In this document: one piece after another, positions 42,615-53,699 of the stretch
Layout: every line of letters begins with the position of its first letter
Position numbering within the stretch: position 1 is the stretch's first letter
Assembly: GCA_930367215.1 (NCBI GenBank)
Contig: OV884059.1
Span: 248,867,803-248,931,802, forward strand
Length of the DNA: 64,000 nt
Direction: 5' to 3'
Source: Pollenia angustigena
Lineage: Eukaryota > Arthropoda > Insecta > Diptera > Polleniidae
Notes under the pieces: model-generated
What the model saw: only the letters and a program-made list of their open reading frames with translations
Databases searched by the model: none
Told to the model about the DNA's origin: nothing
Program-made: the position numbers and the translations under genes

Positions 42615-43607
42615 ATGAATAAAGGCCGTAGAAGCATTAAAAAAAATCAAATTCTTTGCGGTCAGTGCAAAATGGTTGTAAAAGAGAGTGAAGAAGAAAT
42701 TATTGAGTGCGACAAGTGCGCTAAAATTTATCATGTACAATGTACAATGCTAGATAAACGTAAATACGAACATCTTGTTAAACATGAAGATGAAGATTAT
42801 GTTTGCCATTTATGTGATAATAGTAGTGGTACGTTTAAAACTGAGTTGGTGGAGATTAAAACAGAATTGAAAAAGCTCGATCAGCTGGCAGTAATGCATG
42901 AAACAATAACATTTATGTCTAAGCAGTATGATGACATTTTGAGAGGTGTTGCTGAGAATAAAACGAAAATCGAAAATATACAAAAGGAAAATAAACAATT
43001 AAAAAATGAAGTGGAATCTTTGAGAAATTCAATAAAATTTCTAAGTGATCATAGAGTTAAAAATGATTGCTTAATTACTGGAGTTGAAGTGCCTTCTGGA
43101 ACAACAGCAGCGGATGCAGTCTTAAAGCTGACTAAAGAAGTCGGAGTGGTTTTACAGCCAGAAAGTATTGATGAGGCCTACGTTGTTAAAAAGAAACGTT
43201 ACCAAAATGATAAAAACAAAACAAATCAAAGTGAAAAGCAGACAGTAGTGGTAAAATTTGCTACAAAAACATCCAAAGATAAAATGATGTCTGTTAAGCC
43301 AATATTAAAAGGAAATGAGTCGTTCAAAAATATTTTTGTTAACGACTATTTAAGCAAAGAGTCAATAAATTTACTCAACTATGCCAGAACATTAAAAACA
43401 GTGGGTTATCGTTCAGCTTATGCAGTAAGAGGAAGCATTTTTGTGAAGCGTAGTGAACTTTCAAAGCCAAAATTTATTCCAAATAAAGAAGAGGTTGATA
43501 GGCTACTGCTAGAAGCAACAACAAACAGAATTCGAGGTAGGAGATCACATGAAGCAGCAGAGAACAATGGGCAAGTTGATGTTGATGATATTTATGTATC
43601 CCCGTAA
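42615..43607 (+). CDS. LINE ORF1 protein, PHD-type zinc finger and coiled coil
   Basis: 330 codons, intact. Residues 15-68 hold CGQC, then ECDKCAKIYHVQC, then VCHLC: the C4HC3 order of a PHD finger. Residues about 75-150 are a coiled coil (IKTELKKLDQL...KTKIENIQKENKQLKNEVESLRNSI, split here into two helices). A conserved C-terminal half with VKNDCLITGVEV and NDYLSKESINLLNYARTLK looks like the RNA-binding fold typical of such ORF1s. It should coat the element RNA in the cytoplasm and nucleus. ORF2 starts 66 bases later. Confidence 0.85.
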   Translation: MNKGRRSIKKNQILCGQCKMVVKESEEEIIECDKCAKIYHVQCTMLDKRKYEHLVKHEDEDYVCHLCDNSSGTFKTELVEIKTELKKLDQLAVMHETITFMSKQYDDILRGVAENKTKIENIQKENKQLKNEVESLRNSIKFLSDHRVKNDCLITGVEVPSGTTAADAVLKLTKEVGVVLQPESIDEAYVVKKKRYQNDKNKTNQSEKQTVVVKFATKTSKDKMMSVKPILKGNESFKNIFVNDYLSKESINLLNYARTLKTVGYRSAYAVRGSIFVKRSELSKPKFIPNKEEVDRLLLEATTNRIRGRRSHEAAENNGQVDVDDIYVSP

Positions 43608-43673
43608 CTTAAGTAAATATTAATCTATATGTATGTATTTTTATGTTTATTAAGAAATTAAAGTAAATTAATT

Positions 43674-46569
43674 ATGGATTATTACACAAAAAATAAATAC
43701 TTTTCAAATGTAACAGAATATGAAAATTATAGGAAAACATGTTCATCTTTCAAAATTTGTTCTATTAACGTCAGAAGTATTTCATCAATCGACAAATTTA
43801 ATAAGTTTAAAACTTTTATAGCAAAACTACCATGGTTACCTAATATTATAGCCATTCAAGAAACATGGATAAGTTTAGATCTTGTTCAACTTTATAATAT
43901 ACCTGGCTACAAAAGCATTCATTGTTGCAGAGCGGATGGTTACGGTGGAGTTTCTATTTTTATTCGGGAAAACCTGCAATTTTCAGTTGATTACTGTGAG
44001 AGCAATAATTTTATAGACACAATTGTTGTAACAATAAATGATTTAAAAATAAAAGGTAAACCAGTAAAATTTATGGCATTTTATAGATCTCAAAAGTGTA
44101 AAAAGGAAACTTTTGTGTTATCCTTGGAAAGTTTTTTAAATTCTTATGGTCGATACCCGTGTATTTTTGCTGGTGATTCAAATATTGATGTTTTACATGG
44201 AAACTTATCAGAAGAATTGCTTAATGTGATCACCAACTACAGCTTTGAAAATTGCCATACAATGATTACGCGCCCAGTTAGTGGAACATCAATTGACCAT
44301 GTTTACAGCAACATTTTTCATTGTTTGAGCATAGCATCAGTGGAACATAACATTTCGGATCACAATATTATTTTCTGTCAAGTTGAAGTTGAAATAAAAA
44401 TAATGAATGAAAGAGAAGAAATTGTTATTGTTCAAGATTACAATCGTTTAAAATCAATGATAAGCAACAATTTGCCGGTAATGACTCAAACTGGGGACCC
44501 AGCAGTCGATACAGAAAACTTAATATCGTACGTAAATTATGCTTTGGAAAACTCAACGTATGAAAAGAGACGAAATAGGGTATTAAAAAAGGAAATAGCA
44601 CCATGGATAAATATCAATCTATATAATTTGATAAAATACAAACAAAGTCTTTTAAAAAAGCGAAGAAAAAATAGAGAAAATCTGGAAATAAATGAAAATC
44701 TAAAAAGGATTAGCAAAAATATTAAGAAAGCCTCCAAAGATTCAATGAATAATTTTAACACAAATAGAATAAATTTAATTCAACACGATCCAAAAAAAAT
44801 GTTGGAAATTTTTAAACGAAACCTTAGGCAAAAATAAAACTACAAAAATTCATTTAAAAGATCAAAATGGAAATGAAATTGAAAATGATTTGCAAAAAGC
44901 AAATATGCTCAACCAATACTTTTTAAAATCAGTTAAAGATTTGAAGTCGAAAATTGAACAACATTCTGATGATAACTGCAATACATTAAGAACATTAATT
45001 CAGTACAATGATAGATGTTATTTTCGAAACACAACACACGATGAGATCGGTGTAATTTTAAATAATATAAAATCAAATAAAAGTGGTGGCCACGATAATA
45101 TATTGCCAAAAGTACTGCTAAATAATAAAAATGAATTTACACCATTTTTAGTAAATATCTTTAATAATATGATTAGCACAACATTTTATCCAGACATATT
45201 AAAAATTCATAAAGTAGTACCCATTCCAAAGTTTAAGCTATCTTGTACAATGGAGATGTATAGACCAATTTCTGTTTTGTCGGTCATCGATAATGTGTTT
45301 GAAAGAGTTTTATACCAGCAGATTTCAATGTATATGACAAATAATAATTTAATCAATGATTTTCAGTATGGATTTAGAAGCGGATGTGGCACAGAAGAAG
45401 CGGTTGTAAATGTTGTCAATTGTATTTGTAAAGGATTAGACGAAGGTTATAGTGGTGTTGTCGGTGTATTCTTTGATTTATCCAAAGCATTTGATCTAAT
45501 AGATCATGAAATTATGATAAAGAAATTGCGGTACTATGGGATTTGTGGGAAAGAGATGCTACTATTAAAAAGTTATCTAACTAATCGGAAACAGTACGTC
45601 CAAATTAATTCACATAAAAGTGCATTTGGTGATGTAGAATATGGTGTACCCCAAGGCAGTGTATTGGGTCCACTTTTATTCTCCATATACTTAAATGACA
45701 TAAAAAATATAGATACTTTTGGAAAAATTTTTATATATGCAGATGATATTTGTTTGTTATACCCTTACAAATATGAAACAGTTGCTAAAGTATATGTTGA
45801 ACGCGATGTAGCATTGATCTCTGAGTTTGTGAGAATCAATAAACTGTTTTTAAACGCAAATAAAACACGTTTAATAAGATTTAGACCACACAGTCCGCCG
45901 AACGTTTTCAGTATACTTGTGAATGGGGAAGAAATTTTTGAAAGCTGTTCAATTAAATATCTGGGTATACATCTTCAGAGCAATCTTGTGTGGAATCAAC
46001 ATATACAAAATTTAAAACAAAAAGCTAGTCAAGCAATTGGGTTTTTGTATAAATTTAAAAACAAGTTTGATACAAACACCAAGATGTTAATCTACAATTC
46101 ATTAATTCAAAGCCATTTTGACTATTTAGCCATTATTTATGGATATAAAAACAACACAGAACTAAAATCATTACAACGCATACAAAATAAGGCATTAAGG
46201 ATTGTATCCAACATTCCGAATACTTATCCAACGCTGTCACTTTTTAAAGATATATTCAAAACGATTCTTCCAATACGTGCCATATACAAAATGAAGCTGA
46301 TAATGTATGTTTTTAAATGTATTAACAACATTGGTCATCACACAATATATTTTTCAAGAAATCAACATTTGATAAATACAAGAAATAATAACAGTCTTTT
46401 TGTAGCCAGGTGCAGATTTGAAATAACCAAGCAACGTATAGAGTACATTGGTAGTCATGAGTTTAACAATTTGCCGATATTTTTAAAAACTGAAAACAGA
46501 ATTTCCAATTTTAAAAGATATTTAAAAAATTTTTTATTGCAACACGTTGAAGAATTTGTAACACGATGA
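43674..46569 (+). pseudogene. LINE ORF2, endonuclease and reverse transcriptase, one frameshift
   Basis: Part 1 (43674-44837) is an APE endonuclease: ICSINVRSISS, Glu in IQETW, FAGDSNID and the final SDHNIIF. Part 2 (44890-46569) is RT: YRPISVLSVIDNVFERVLY, FFDLSKAFD (first Asp), GVPQGSVLGPLLFSIYLND and the catalytic YADD (IFIYADDICLL, about 45740). The two parts are in different frames, with an indel between about 44800 and 44835. Total length is normal for the group. Repairing one base would be needed for one frame, so this copy is inactive. Confidence 0.88.
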
Positions 46570-46808
46570 AATCTACTTTATAAAATTATCAATATTTTTA
46601 TTCTTTTTCTTTATTATTAATTAATTTTTTTTTGAACTAAATAATTGTACGTATTCCTTTACAATGTTATAATGCTAATTTTTATGCAATTACGTTTGTT
46701 TATTTAATTACTCACTCAAAAATTATTTTTTTGCCAACTTGCTTCAACAATGCCTTTTAGGCGCTGAAGCTCAAAATTGTAAAATTGTTAGGAGTTATGA
46801 GTATATAA

Positions 46809-46810
<2 letters not shown>

Positions 46811-46840
<30 letters not shown>
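46811..46840 (+). other. LINE poly-A tail
   Basis: 30 consecutive A follow GAGTATATAAAT and mark the 3' end of the LINE. Confidence 0.9.
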
Positions 46841-46842
<2 letters not shown>

Positions 46843-46971
46843 AAAAATGTATTAGTAATATTTTAGATTAGCTGAATGATCCACTTTCCCTCTTCATAAC
46901 ATAGGTTTTTGGTCAAAATTTGAAAGATAATTGCCAAATTGTAAAATTGGTAAAATGCCATTATTGTTTAA

Positions 46972-47166
46972 TGGTGTTTTCTTTTCTACAAAAAAATGTG
47001 ACATTTTATTTAAAAAAATGCAATTTGGTGTCTGTTTCTTAAAAATTTTGCTTGTTTTATTCTAAAAAAACTCACCCTTTTCGGGAGCAAAATTTTTAAG
47101 AAACAGGCACCAAATTGCATTTTTTTTAAATAAAATGTCACACTTTTTGTAGAAAAGAAAACACCA
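46972..47166. mobile_element. 195-bp palindromic MITE with Harbinger-2 ends
   Basis: It starts TGGTGTTTTCTTTTCT and ends with its complement, between TAA and TTA (one base apart from a perfect TSD). Almost the whole element is one inverted repeat. The ends equal those of Harbinger-2, whose transposase could have moved it. Confidence 0.85.
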
Positions 47167-47169
47167 TTA

Positions 47170-48600
47170 GTGTTCTTATCTATACTTATATAAATTTTAA
47201 ATACAAATTTATAAGATAAAATTAATCCCCACTAATATGTAATTTTAAATCTAAATAATTTGTTAAAAATAATGCATTTGTGTGCTTTTTATTTTTGGAG
47301 GGGATATTATAGGAAATTTTAATTTTAAATTTGCGATTAAAAAAAATTTATCTGTCATCCCTAGACTAAAATTAATAAAAACATTGGGTAAAAAAATAAA
47401 AAAAAAAATTAAAAAAACAGTTTTTATAACATAAACTTGTGCAATTTTTGTGAGCATTAATTCCCAAATTCGGTTGAATTGAATGTTGTATTGAAAATAA
47501 TCTAAGCCGTTTCTTTTCTGTGTTCAGTTTATGCATTTGAATACTAAAACTGCACATAATTATAAAAATACCTTTAATATATATTGGTAATGGTAAAAAT
47601 TAGTTTTTGTGATATAAAAAAGATTTTTACTTAATTTTAATACATAGTTTCATTAATCGTTTCGTTATTGTTTAATTTTTTCATTAATAAGTTGTAAAGC
47701 AAAATTTTAATTTAAGAACACAATTTTGAAAAGCACATGTAAACAAAACTTTTGACATTTCTGGCATGACAAAAAAAAACCGGCTGTCTTTTCGCCGCCA
47801 CCTGTAGTAAATTCGCCTTGGGATAAGCTATTCCTATGCGCATTTCACTGGTTGCTTAGGCCAGATCGTCAGGAAACTTCATCCAATGATTAGTGTTGCC
47901 ATTAGGATACGAAAGATACATTTTTCGTATCTTGATGGTTTCACGTACCATGTATAATCCTGACATTTTTCGTATCTATTGAATCTGTATGCAAAATGTA
48001 CTAAAACTTACTAAAGGTCCAACCATAATATGCATAGCCTTGCTTGACCTACTGTCAAAAATTAAAAAAAAGTCTCTCAAATTTATTTAAAAAAACAAAA
48101 TCAAAAACCTTTAATTCCGTACGGAATGTGCGATCAGTTTCGCACTTTGCTTAAGCAAATGACAGTTTCATAAAACTTAACAAAAATTTTCTTTAAGTTC
48201 AATATGGTTTGCCTCATATGATTTACATGTATTCGCATATTTGCTTAAGCCAACTAAAGCGCATTATGGTTGCGCCTTAAGACTGATCATCGTAACCGGA
48301 TCAATACTTATACAATAGCAGCTTTCAAAATGGTGAACAAAAACATTAAGGAGGTTTCAACATACGATTCACTTAAATCGAAGAATACAAGTAGTGCAAA
48401 GTTGTTCGGAGGAAATATGAACATCTTTTATTTTCAGAAATTTATATGAACTTTTTGATATAATCTTGGTTTTAACGACTTAACTCGTATATTAATTTTT
48501 ACAAAAATGAATTTCTTTCGATAACATCCAAAGATAGTTACATATACGGTTCCCAACTTTTTTTGTTGCAATTAAAGTACATTGGTTATTAAAGGTTAAG
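47170..48600. other. AT-rich intergenic stretch with repeat scraps
   Basis: No gene. 47791-47820 is a P-like end (GCCACCTGTAGTAAATTCG to CCTTG). 47825-47885 (GGTTGCTTAGGCCAGATCG...) recurs near 57895-57945. ATTTTTCGTATCT occurs twice near 47933 and 47968. Nothing else stands out. Confidence 0.5.
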
Positions 48601-48603
48601 AAA

Positions 48604-48870
48604 AAAAAATTTAATGAAAATTAAATTTAATGAACTTAAGCCTAATTAAAAATATTAAAAATTTGGATTAAAAACCATAAATAGTTCAATAAAATAACCA
48701 CAATACTAATAATTGTTAAAGCTAAGGCACGAGCTCTATGTTTGCATTTGTCCTTCAAGTTGTGCTAAAAAAGGTCAACAAGAATAAGAAAGACAAAAAA
48801 TGGAAAAAACAAAAAATATGTACTTTGAACTTCAAGAAGAATTCTTGACAAAAGTACGAAAAAACAGAAG
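48604..48870 (+). repeat. Tail of the tRNA-like repeat plus the lysine-rich-frame unit (copy 2)
   Basis: 48604-48715 equals the 3' tail of the tRNA-like repeat (GAACTTAAGCCTAATTAAAA to ACAATACTAATAATTG). It runs straight into the unit seen inverted at 3775-4012, with the frame NMYFELQEEFLTKVRK. The two therefore form one longer repeat. Confidence 0.65.
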
Positions 48871-48904
48871 TAAAGGAATAACATGTTAAAATAAATTAAA
48901 AATA

Positions 48905-49290
48905 GATAATCATTCAAAGCAAATTTCGATCTACCAAAGGTTGAATACAATTTGGTTTAAGGATTGATGTTTGACTAATGACGTCAGCAGTCGTCGATGG
49001 CTGCGAGTGTTAAACGGCAAGCCCTCTGAGGAGATTGAGTGGTTGCAATCGAAACATGTCAGGGTAACCTGTCCGTAAACACCTGGGTTCGAGCCCAGAT
49101 TGAGTCAAGAATGAAAAATTATCAATAAATTTTAATTAATTTTCATGTTGTAAAATTCCTTTCTTCATAAAAATAATTTAATGAAAATTAAATTTAATGA
49201 ACTTAAGCCTAATTAAAAATATTAAAAATTTGGATTAAAAACCATAAATAGTTCAATAAAATAACCACAATACTAATAATGGTTAAGAAA
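48905..49290 (+). repeat. tRNA-like short repeat (SINE candidate), copy 3
   Basis: The most complete copy: head GCAAATTTCGATCTACC, A-box-like GAGATTGAGTGG (about 49032), box B GGTTCGAGCCC (49086-49096), tail ending in ACAATACTAATAATGG. It is about 90% like copy 1 by eye. Confidence 0.68.
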
Positions 49291-49554
49291 AAAATGTGCA
49301 GAGTATAAATACAAAGTACAATTACATATTTTTTTTATCGTTATATTTAAAAACGTTTTTTTTTTTTATTGCTTTTCGCAAGTTTTACCAAACAATTACA
49401 CTGTGCTAGAATTTGACACTTTTTTTAACAAGCCGGGCAACTGGCGCTTTAACCTAATTCGGGTACGCTGAATCCAATACCCGTTCAAAAACGTTTCAGT
49501 TTTTTGAAATGGCTAAAAAAAAAACGAAAATCCGCAATAAAATTTCCTTTAAAC

Positions 49555-50077
49555 CAGTGTTCGAAAATAAACAGTACATTATTTAACGTTCGGCTCACAC
49601 ACCTAGGAACGATATCTACTTTTTTAGTGATTGTGTAGACATACAATACAACCCTTAATACCGTTCGTAACTATTTTCAAGAAAGAACCGAACATTGTCG
49701 GTAAAAAACAGAACAATTGTAGTGATACTGTAGACAAACATTATATTTGAACGTTCTATAATGTTTTTTTCGTGTGTGTATTTTGTTTTTGTAAAAATGT
49801 TTTTTAACCAGCCAAAAGGGACGAACATTAACGAGCCGAACCGAACACATTGAAGATTGTGGATTTTCAAAAAAAAACCGAACGGAATTAAATGTTCACA
49901 TCTTTTGTTGAGTTTGATAAAAACATTAATATTTTTGTGTTCGAAAGATGACTAACAGGGAAACATTATTTTTTTTTAATGATTTTTCTAAACAAACACT
50001 ATTAGCGTTTGTGTTTTCCACAAATCTACCGAACCGAACATTAAAAAACGATATTTAGTGTTTATTTTCGAACACTG
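49555..50077. mobile_element. 523-bp hAT-type MITE
   Basis: The ends CAGTGTTCGAAAATAAACA and its complement lie between two perfect copies of CTTTAAAC (49547-49554 and 50078-50085). An 8-bp TSD and CAG ends fit hAT. The inside has many AACGTTCGG-like repeats and no transposase. Confidence 0.9.
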
Positions 50078-50085
50078 CTTTAAAC

Positions 50086-51713
50086 GTTAAATCTAGCATG
50101 CACAGTTAAGAATTTTATTAAACCGCCACATCTTTTGTGAATACATAAAATCAAAAGTTGTTTACAGATTTTAATCATTTATAGCTTGTTTTGTTTGCAA
50201 TGTTGTTTTTTATATGTCTGCATAAAATTAGAAGCATAGCTGCATTTTTCAATTTTTTATGAATTTTTAAAACAAAAATTCCGAAATTTTAATAAAAAAA
50301 TAATTTTTTTTTTCCAGAAAAAAAATTATGTTTCTAAAACGACTGCGCATATAAGAAAAACGTTTTACCTTTCTTAAAGTAAATTTAATTGCGGAATTTC
50401 GTTTTTTTTTAGTTTTTCAATAAGCTAAAGCGTTTTTGAGTTGCGCGAACATATGTTAATCTATCTATACAATATATAATTTCTTAGTATGTCAGGATGT
50501 TTGCATGTATGTCCTATTCTTTCCGCAACTTTCTGAAGCCATCTGATGACATAGGAAGCTGAAATTTGGCACACTTGAAGTACTTTCTCTGCGGAAGATC
50601 GTAACGAAGCCATAATTTGATTTTCGGCTTTTCAACTAGTATAACTATAAGGATCTGATAGAAAAGATGTTTTTTTATAATATGGGGAACTTTGGGCCCC
50701 ACCCGGCACGGCTAGGCACCGTCGGATTGACCTGAAAAATTAGATCATGATTTCTTACACCAAACCTCATATTTTAAGCAGCGCAAACAATTAAATTTAA
50801 AAAAAAAAAAATTGCGACCAGTCTAACGACTGTGCGTTTTAGAAACATATTTTTTTTTTTAGCAACAAAAATAATTTTTTTTAGCAAAATTTCGAAATTT
50901 TTGTTTGTTAAAAATCTATAAACAATTACAGCTATGCTTCTAATTTTTTCCAGACATATAAAAAACACACAAAACAATCTATAATTGATTAAAATCTGTT
51001 AACAACTTTTGATTTTATTCACAAAAGTCGAAAAATTTTAATTAATTTAAAAATTTCATAAAACGCAATATTTGTATGGGATCCCCCTTAAGAAGTGGTA
51101 ATAAGGGACAAGTATGTCTCGAGAAATTGTCCTTGACTGTTATAAGTTTTCTTCAATATATTTCTAGTCTGTATTAAAAATTTTGTATGGGAGCCCCCTT
51201 AAGGAATGGAAATTTTGAAATTTTGTTTTAAATGTTAGTTAAACGAGTCACTTTTGTGCTCGCGGTCTAGAAGCAGGCAGTAATTTGAAAGAGTTTTGCA
51301 CTCGTTTTTTAAAAACAGGCAGTTATTGTACTCAAACAAAACAAACAAGTGAAATAGTACTGTCAGATTATTTTTTTCGAAAAATCGTCCTGCCAATATA
51401 AAAAACATCAACAAATGGCCCTGACTAAAATTAATTAGTTGTTCTTTAGTTTTTCTAAAAAAAACTTGTACAATAAGAATTATAATTTAATGACTGATAA
51501 AACCCAGACTAATATAACCTGAATCTTTTTTGAATTCTAGATAAATCTAATCATGTGAAATAAAGTATTTTCGCGTACTTTATTATTCTCATAAAGTATA
51601 GAGTACAATTACTCGAAATAACGTACAATACTTTATTATAAAGTACGGTTGGCAAGCCTAGTTACATATAGTTAATTTTAATGTTTGCTTTTTTTTTTTT
51701 TAAGTACACTTCT
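50086..51713. other. AT-rich intergenic stretch
   Basis: No gene. The stretch 50275-50345 is partly mirrored at 50810-50880 (AAAAAAATTATGTTTCTAAAACG and its inverse, split here by position), which suggests a fold-back element of about 900 bp between about 50100 and 51060 (ends AAATCAAAAGTTG and CAACTTTTGATTTTATTC). The middle has CATCTGATGACATAGGAAGC and the repeat TATGGGAGCCCCCTTAAG. Confidence 0.45.
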
Positions 51714-51717
51714 ACAG

Positions 51718-51826
51718 CCGTATTCATAAAAAATTAAAATGGATTTGAAATGCATTTTAAGGAAAATTTGTATGAAAATTTTGCCTTAAAACACATTTCA
51801 AACTTGTTTTATTTTTTATGAATACG
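51718..51826. mobile_element. 109-bp palindromic MITE
   Basis: CCGTATTCATAAAAAAT at the left mirrors TTTTTTATGAATACG at the right, with ACAG on both sides (51714-51717 and 51827-51830). Nearly the whole unit folds on itself. Confidence 0.75.
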
Positions 51827-51880
51827 ACAGTTAATATTTATGACTTAAATAAATATTAAAATGAATTTATATGATATCAT

Positions 51881-52712
51881 CAGGGCTGCCAGATAAATTT
51901 GTGAGGAAATCTTTTGTTTCCTGAGAAAAAATAAAGAAATCGTCTTTATCGTTTCGAAAAAATCGGACAACTTAAAATTTAATTTTTTTTAAACAATTGT
52001 TAAAATGGCACAGCAAAAGACGCTTCTTAAATCGTTGTGGGAATCGTTTTAGACGTGGGTAAAGATAATCTAACGAGACTTTCATGTCAAGAATCGTTTG
52101 AGACTCATGTAGATATTCTCTTACAAATCGTGAAATGCTCGCCGTATAATTGTTGAAAATATGATTTATAGAGAGAGTCGTAAAAGGTTCATTCGATGAT
52201 GGTTTGACGAAAGATAAGCAAAGTGTTACATTGTTGTTTTTGTACTCTGAAAATAATCAAAGATTTTCTTAAGACTTGCATATTCAGCCGTACGTCAACA
52301 AAAGAGGCACGCTTTGCAATTGTAAAACCCGATTTTGACAGCTCATTTAATAGTAAAGTTTGATGCTATTGCTAGTTAATAATTGCAACTTAGCTATTTT
52401 TTGGTCAATCTAACGTTTTTATCGCTATTTTTATTTATAATTTCTGGGATTTTTTAAACAAAAAAGCTATCACTACTGTTCGTGACACAACGTTGACGCT
52501 CTTGCTTTGGTATGGCATGTCAGCGTAAAAGCTAAGCGAAAGAAAACGTTCCGCCTTCCACTCTTGTTAAGGTATGGCTGTTAAATATTCCAAGATTAAA
52601 AAAAGAAATTGTCAAAAAAAGGAAATGTTTTATTCAGACTTTGGAGACAATTTGCTAATTTCGGGACAAAAATCGTCCAAACGACGATAAATCGTCAAAT
52701 CTGGCAGCCCTG
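51881..52712. mobile_element. 832-bp hAT-like element
   Basis: CAGGGCTGCCAGAT and its inverted copy (ATCTGGCAGCCCTG) bound it. It is a relative of 29830-30281. The 8 bases on either side do not match, so the TSD is lost or the element was rearranged. No coding. Confidence 0.7.
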
Positions 52713-53431
52713 GAGTATGAAATAAAAATGTAATGTTAATAATTGTTAAACGTTGAAATTGGACTTAAATTTTTTTTTAAATGTATCTTTTTGGGAAAAA
52801 GTGTATCTTTTTGGAAACTAAAATGTATCTTTCTCAAATTTGATTTTAGAAAAACTAAAGATATTAAACAAATCAGACTGTTAAGTGAATAAGAATTACA
52901 AGCAACAGTTTTACCTGCAACTACAACAATTAACAAGGAGTTTTAACTGTAGTAAATTTTGGTCGCCGTTCGGTGAGAATGCGTGAATATTTACGGGCTT
53001 CCAAAGACCGAATCTAAAAATTCGATTAATTTAACCTAGTCGTTTGGTTAATAACTAGTTTTTGCAAAAAAAAAAAAATATTTTCTATAGCGCGTTGGTA
53101 AAAAGTTCTTGTTAACATAACCGACATTTGTTAATTTTCTTGTGAAATAATTTTAATATACGTATATTTTGAAAAGGGTCTGTAATATAAAATAACTAGA
53201 TGACCCGTGCGAATATTTCGCACCGTAATTTTTATCAATGAAAATATTAATTTTTCAATTTCTAATTATTTTTCGTCATTAGTGTTAGAAATAAGCTTTA
53301 AAATGAGATATCATTCATTAAATTTGATGCGGTGGTATGGGAGATATTTGCAACCGACAAAAAAAAGTGCTTTAGAAATAATATATATGATTAATGAAGA
53401 ACAAAGTTCTAAAGTACAGAACGTATGTACA
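52713..53431. other. AT-rich intergenic stretch
   Basis: No gene. At 53198-53235 a scrap of the GACCCGTGCG-type repeat appears (ACTAGATGACCCGTGCG), related in style to the start of the unit at 54925. Confidence 0.45.
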
Positions 53432-53433
53432 TA

Positions 53434-53693
53434 TCGAGCCCTAACAGCGAAAATAATGTAAGCGCCAAAAATCAAATTTTACAGGAGAGAGCTTTTTTGT
53501 TTTATTACATATTAAATTTTGTATGAAATTTGTCTCTTACACTAAAATTGTTTTGGCTATAAAATCGTAACGGTACATTATATGACCTTGATATTTTAGG
53601 AGATGATGCAAGTGTTGCCAATAAAGTAATTTATCAAAAAAAACGAAAATTGAAAATCATGTCGCTTACACTATTTTCGCTGTTAGGGCTCGA
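53434..53693. mobile_element. 260-bp mariner-type MITE
   Basis: TCGAGCCCTAACAGCGAAAA at the left mirrors TTTTCGCTGTTAGGGCTCGA at the right, each next to TA. A one-sided relative lies at 63400-63510 (CGCCCCCTAACCGCGAAAA). The TA target suggests Tc1/mariner. Confidence 0.8.
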
Positions 53694-53699
53694 TATGTA

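Larger units (their letters stand above)
42600..46840 (+). mobile_element. Nearly full-length LINE (PHD-ORF1, CR1/L2-like group)
   Basis: It has ORF1 (42615-43607), ORF2 (43674-46569, one frameshift), a 3' UTR and a 30-A tail (46811-46840). The 5' end is placed near 42600 because ORF1 starts at once; the true end may lie somewhat upstream. Grouping is by the ORF1 PHD finger, APE endonuclease and RT. A poly-A tail is less usual for CR1, so the clade is open. The relative at 2339-3760 is diverged. Confidence 0.88.

Noticed and set aside
46972..47166. Terminator-like strong hairpin after the LINE
   Set aside because: It is a complete MITE with Harbinger-2 ends and target duplications, not an RNA signal.
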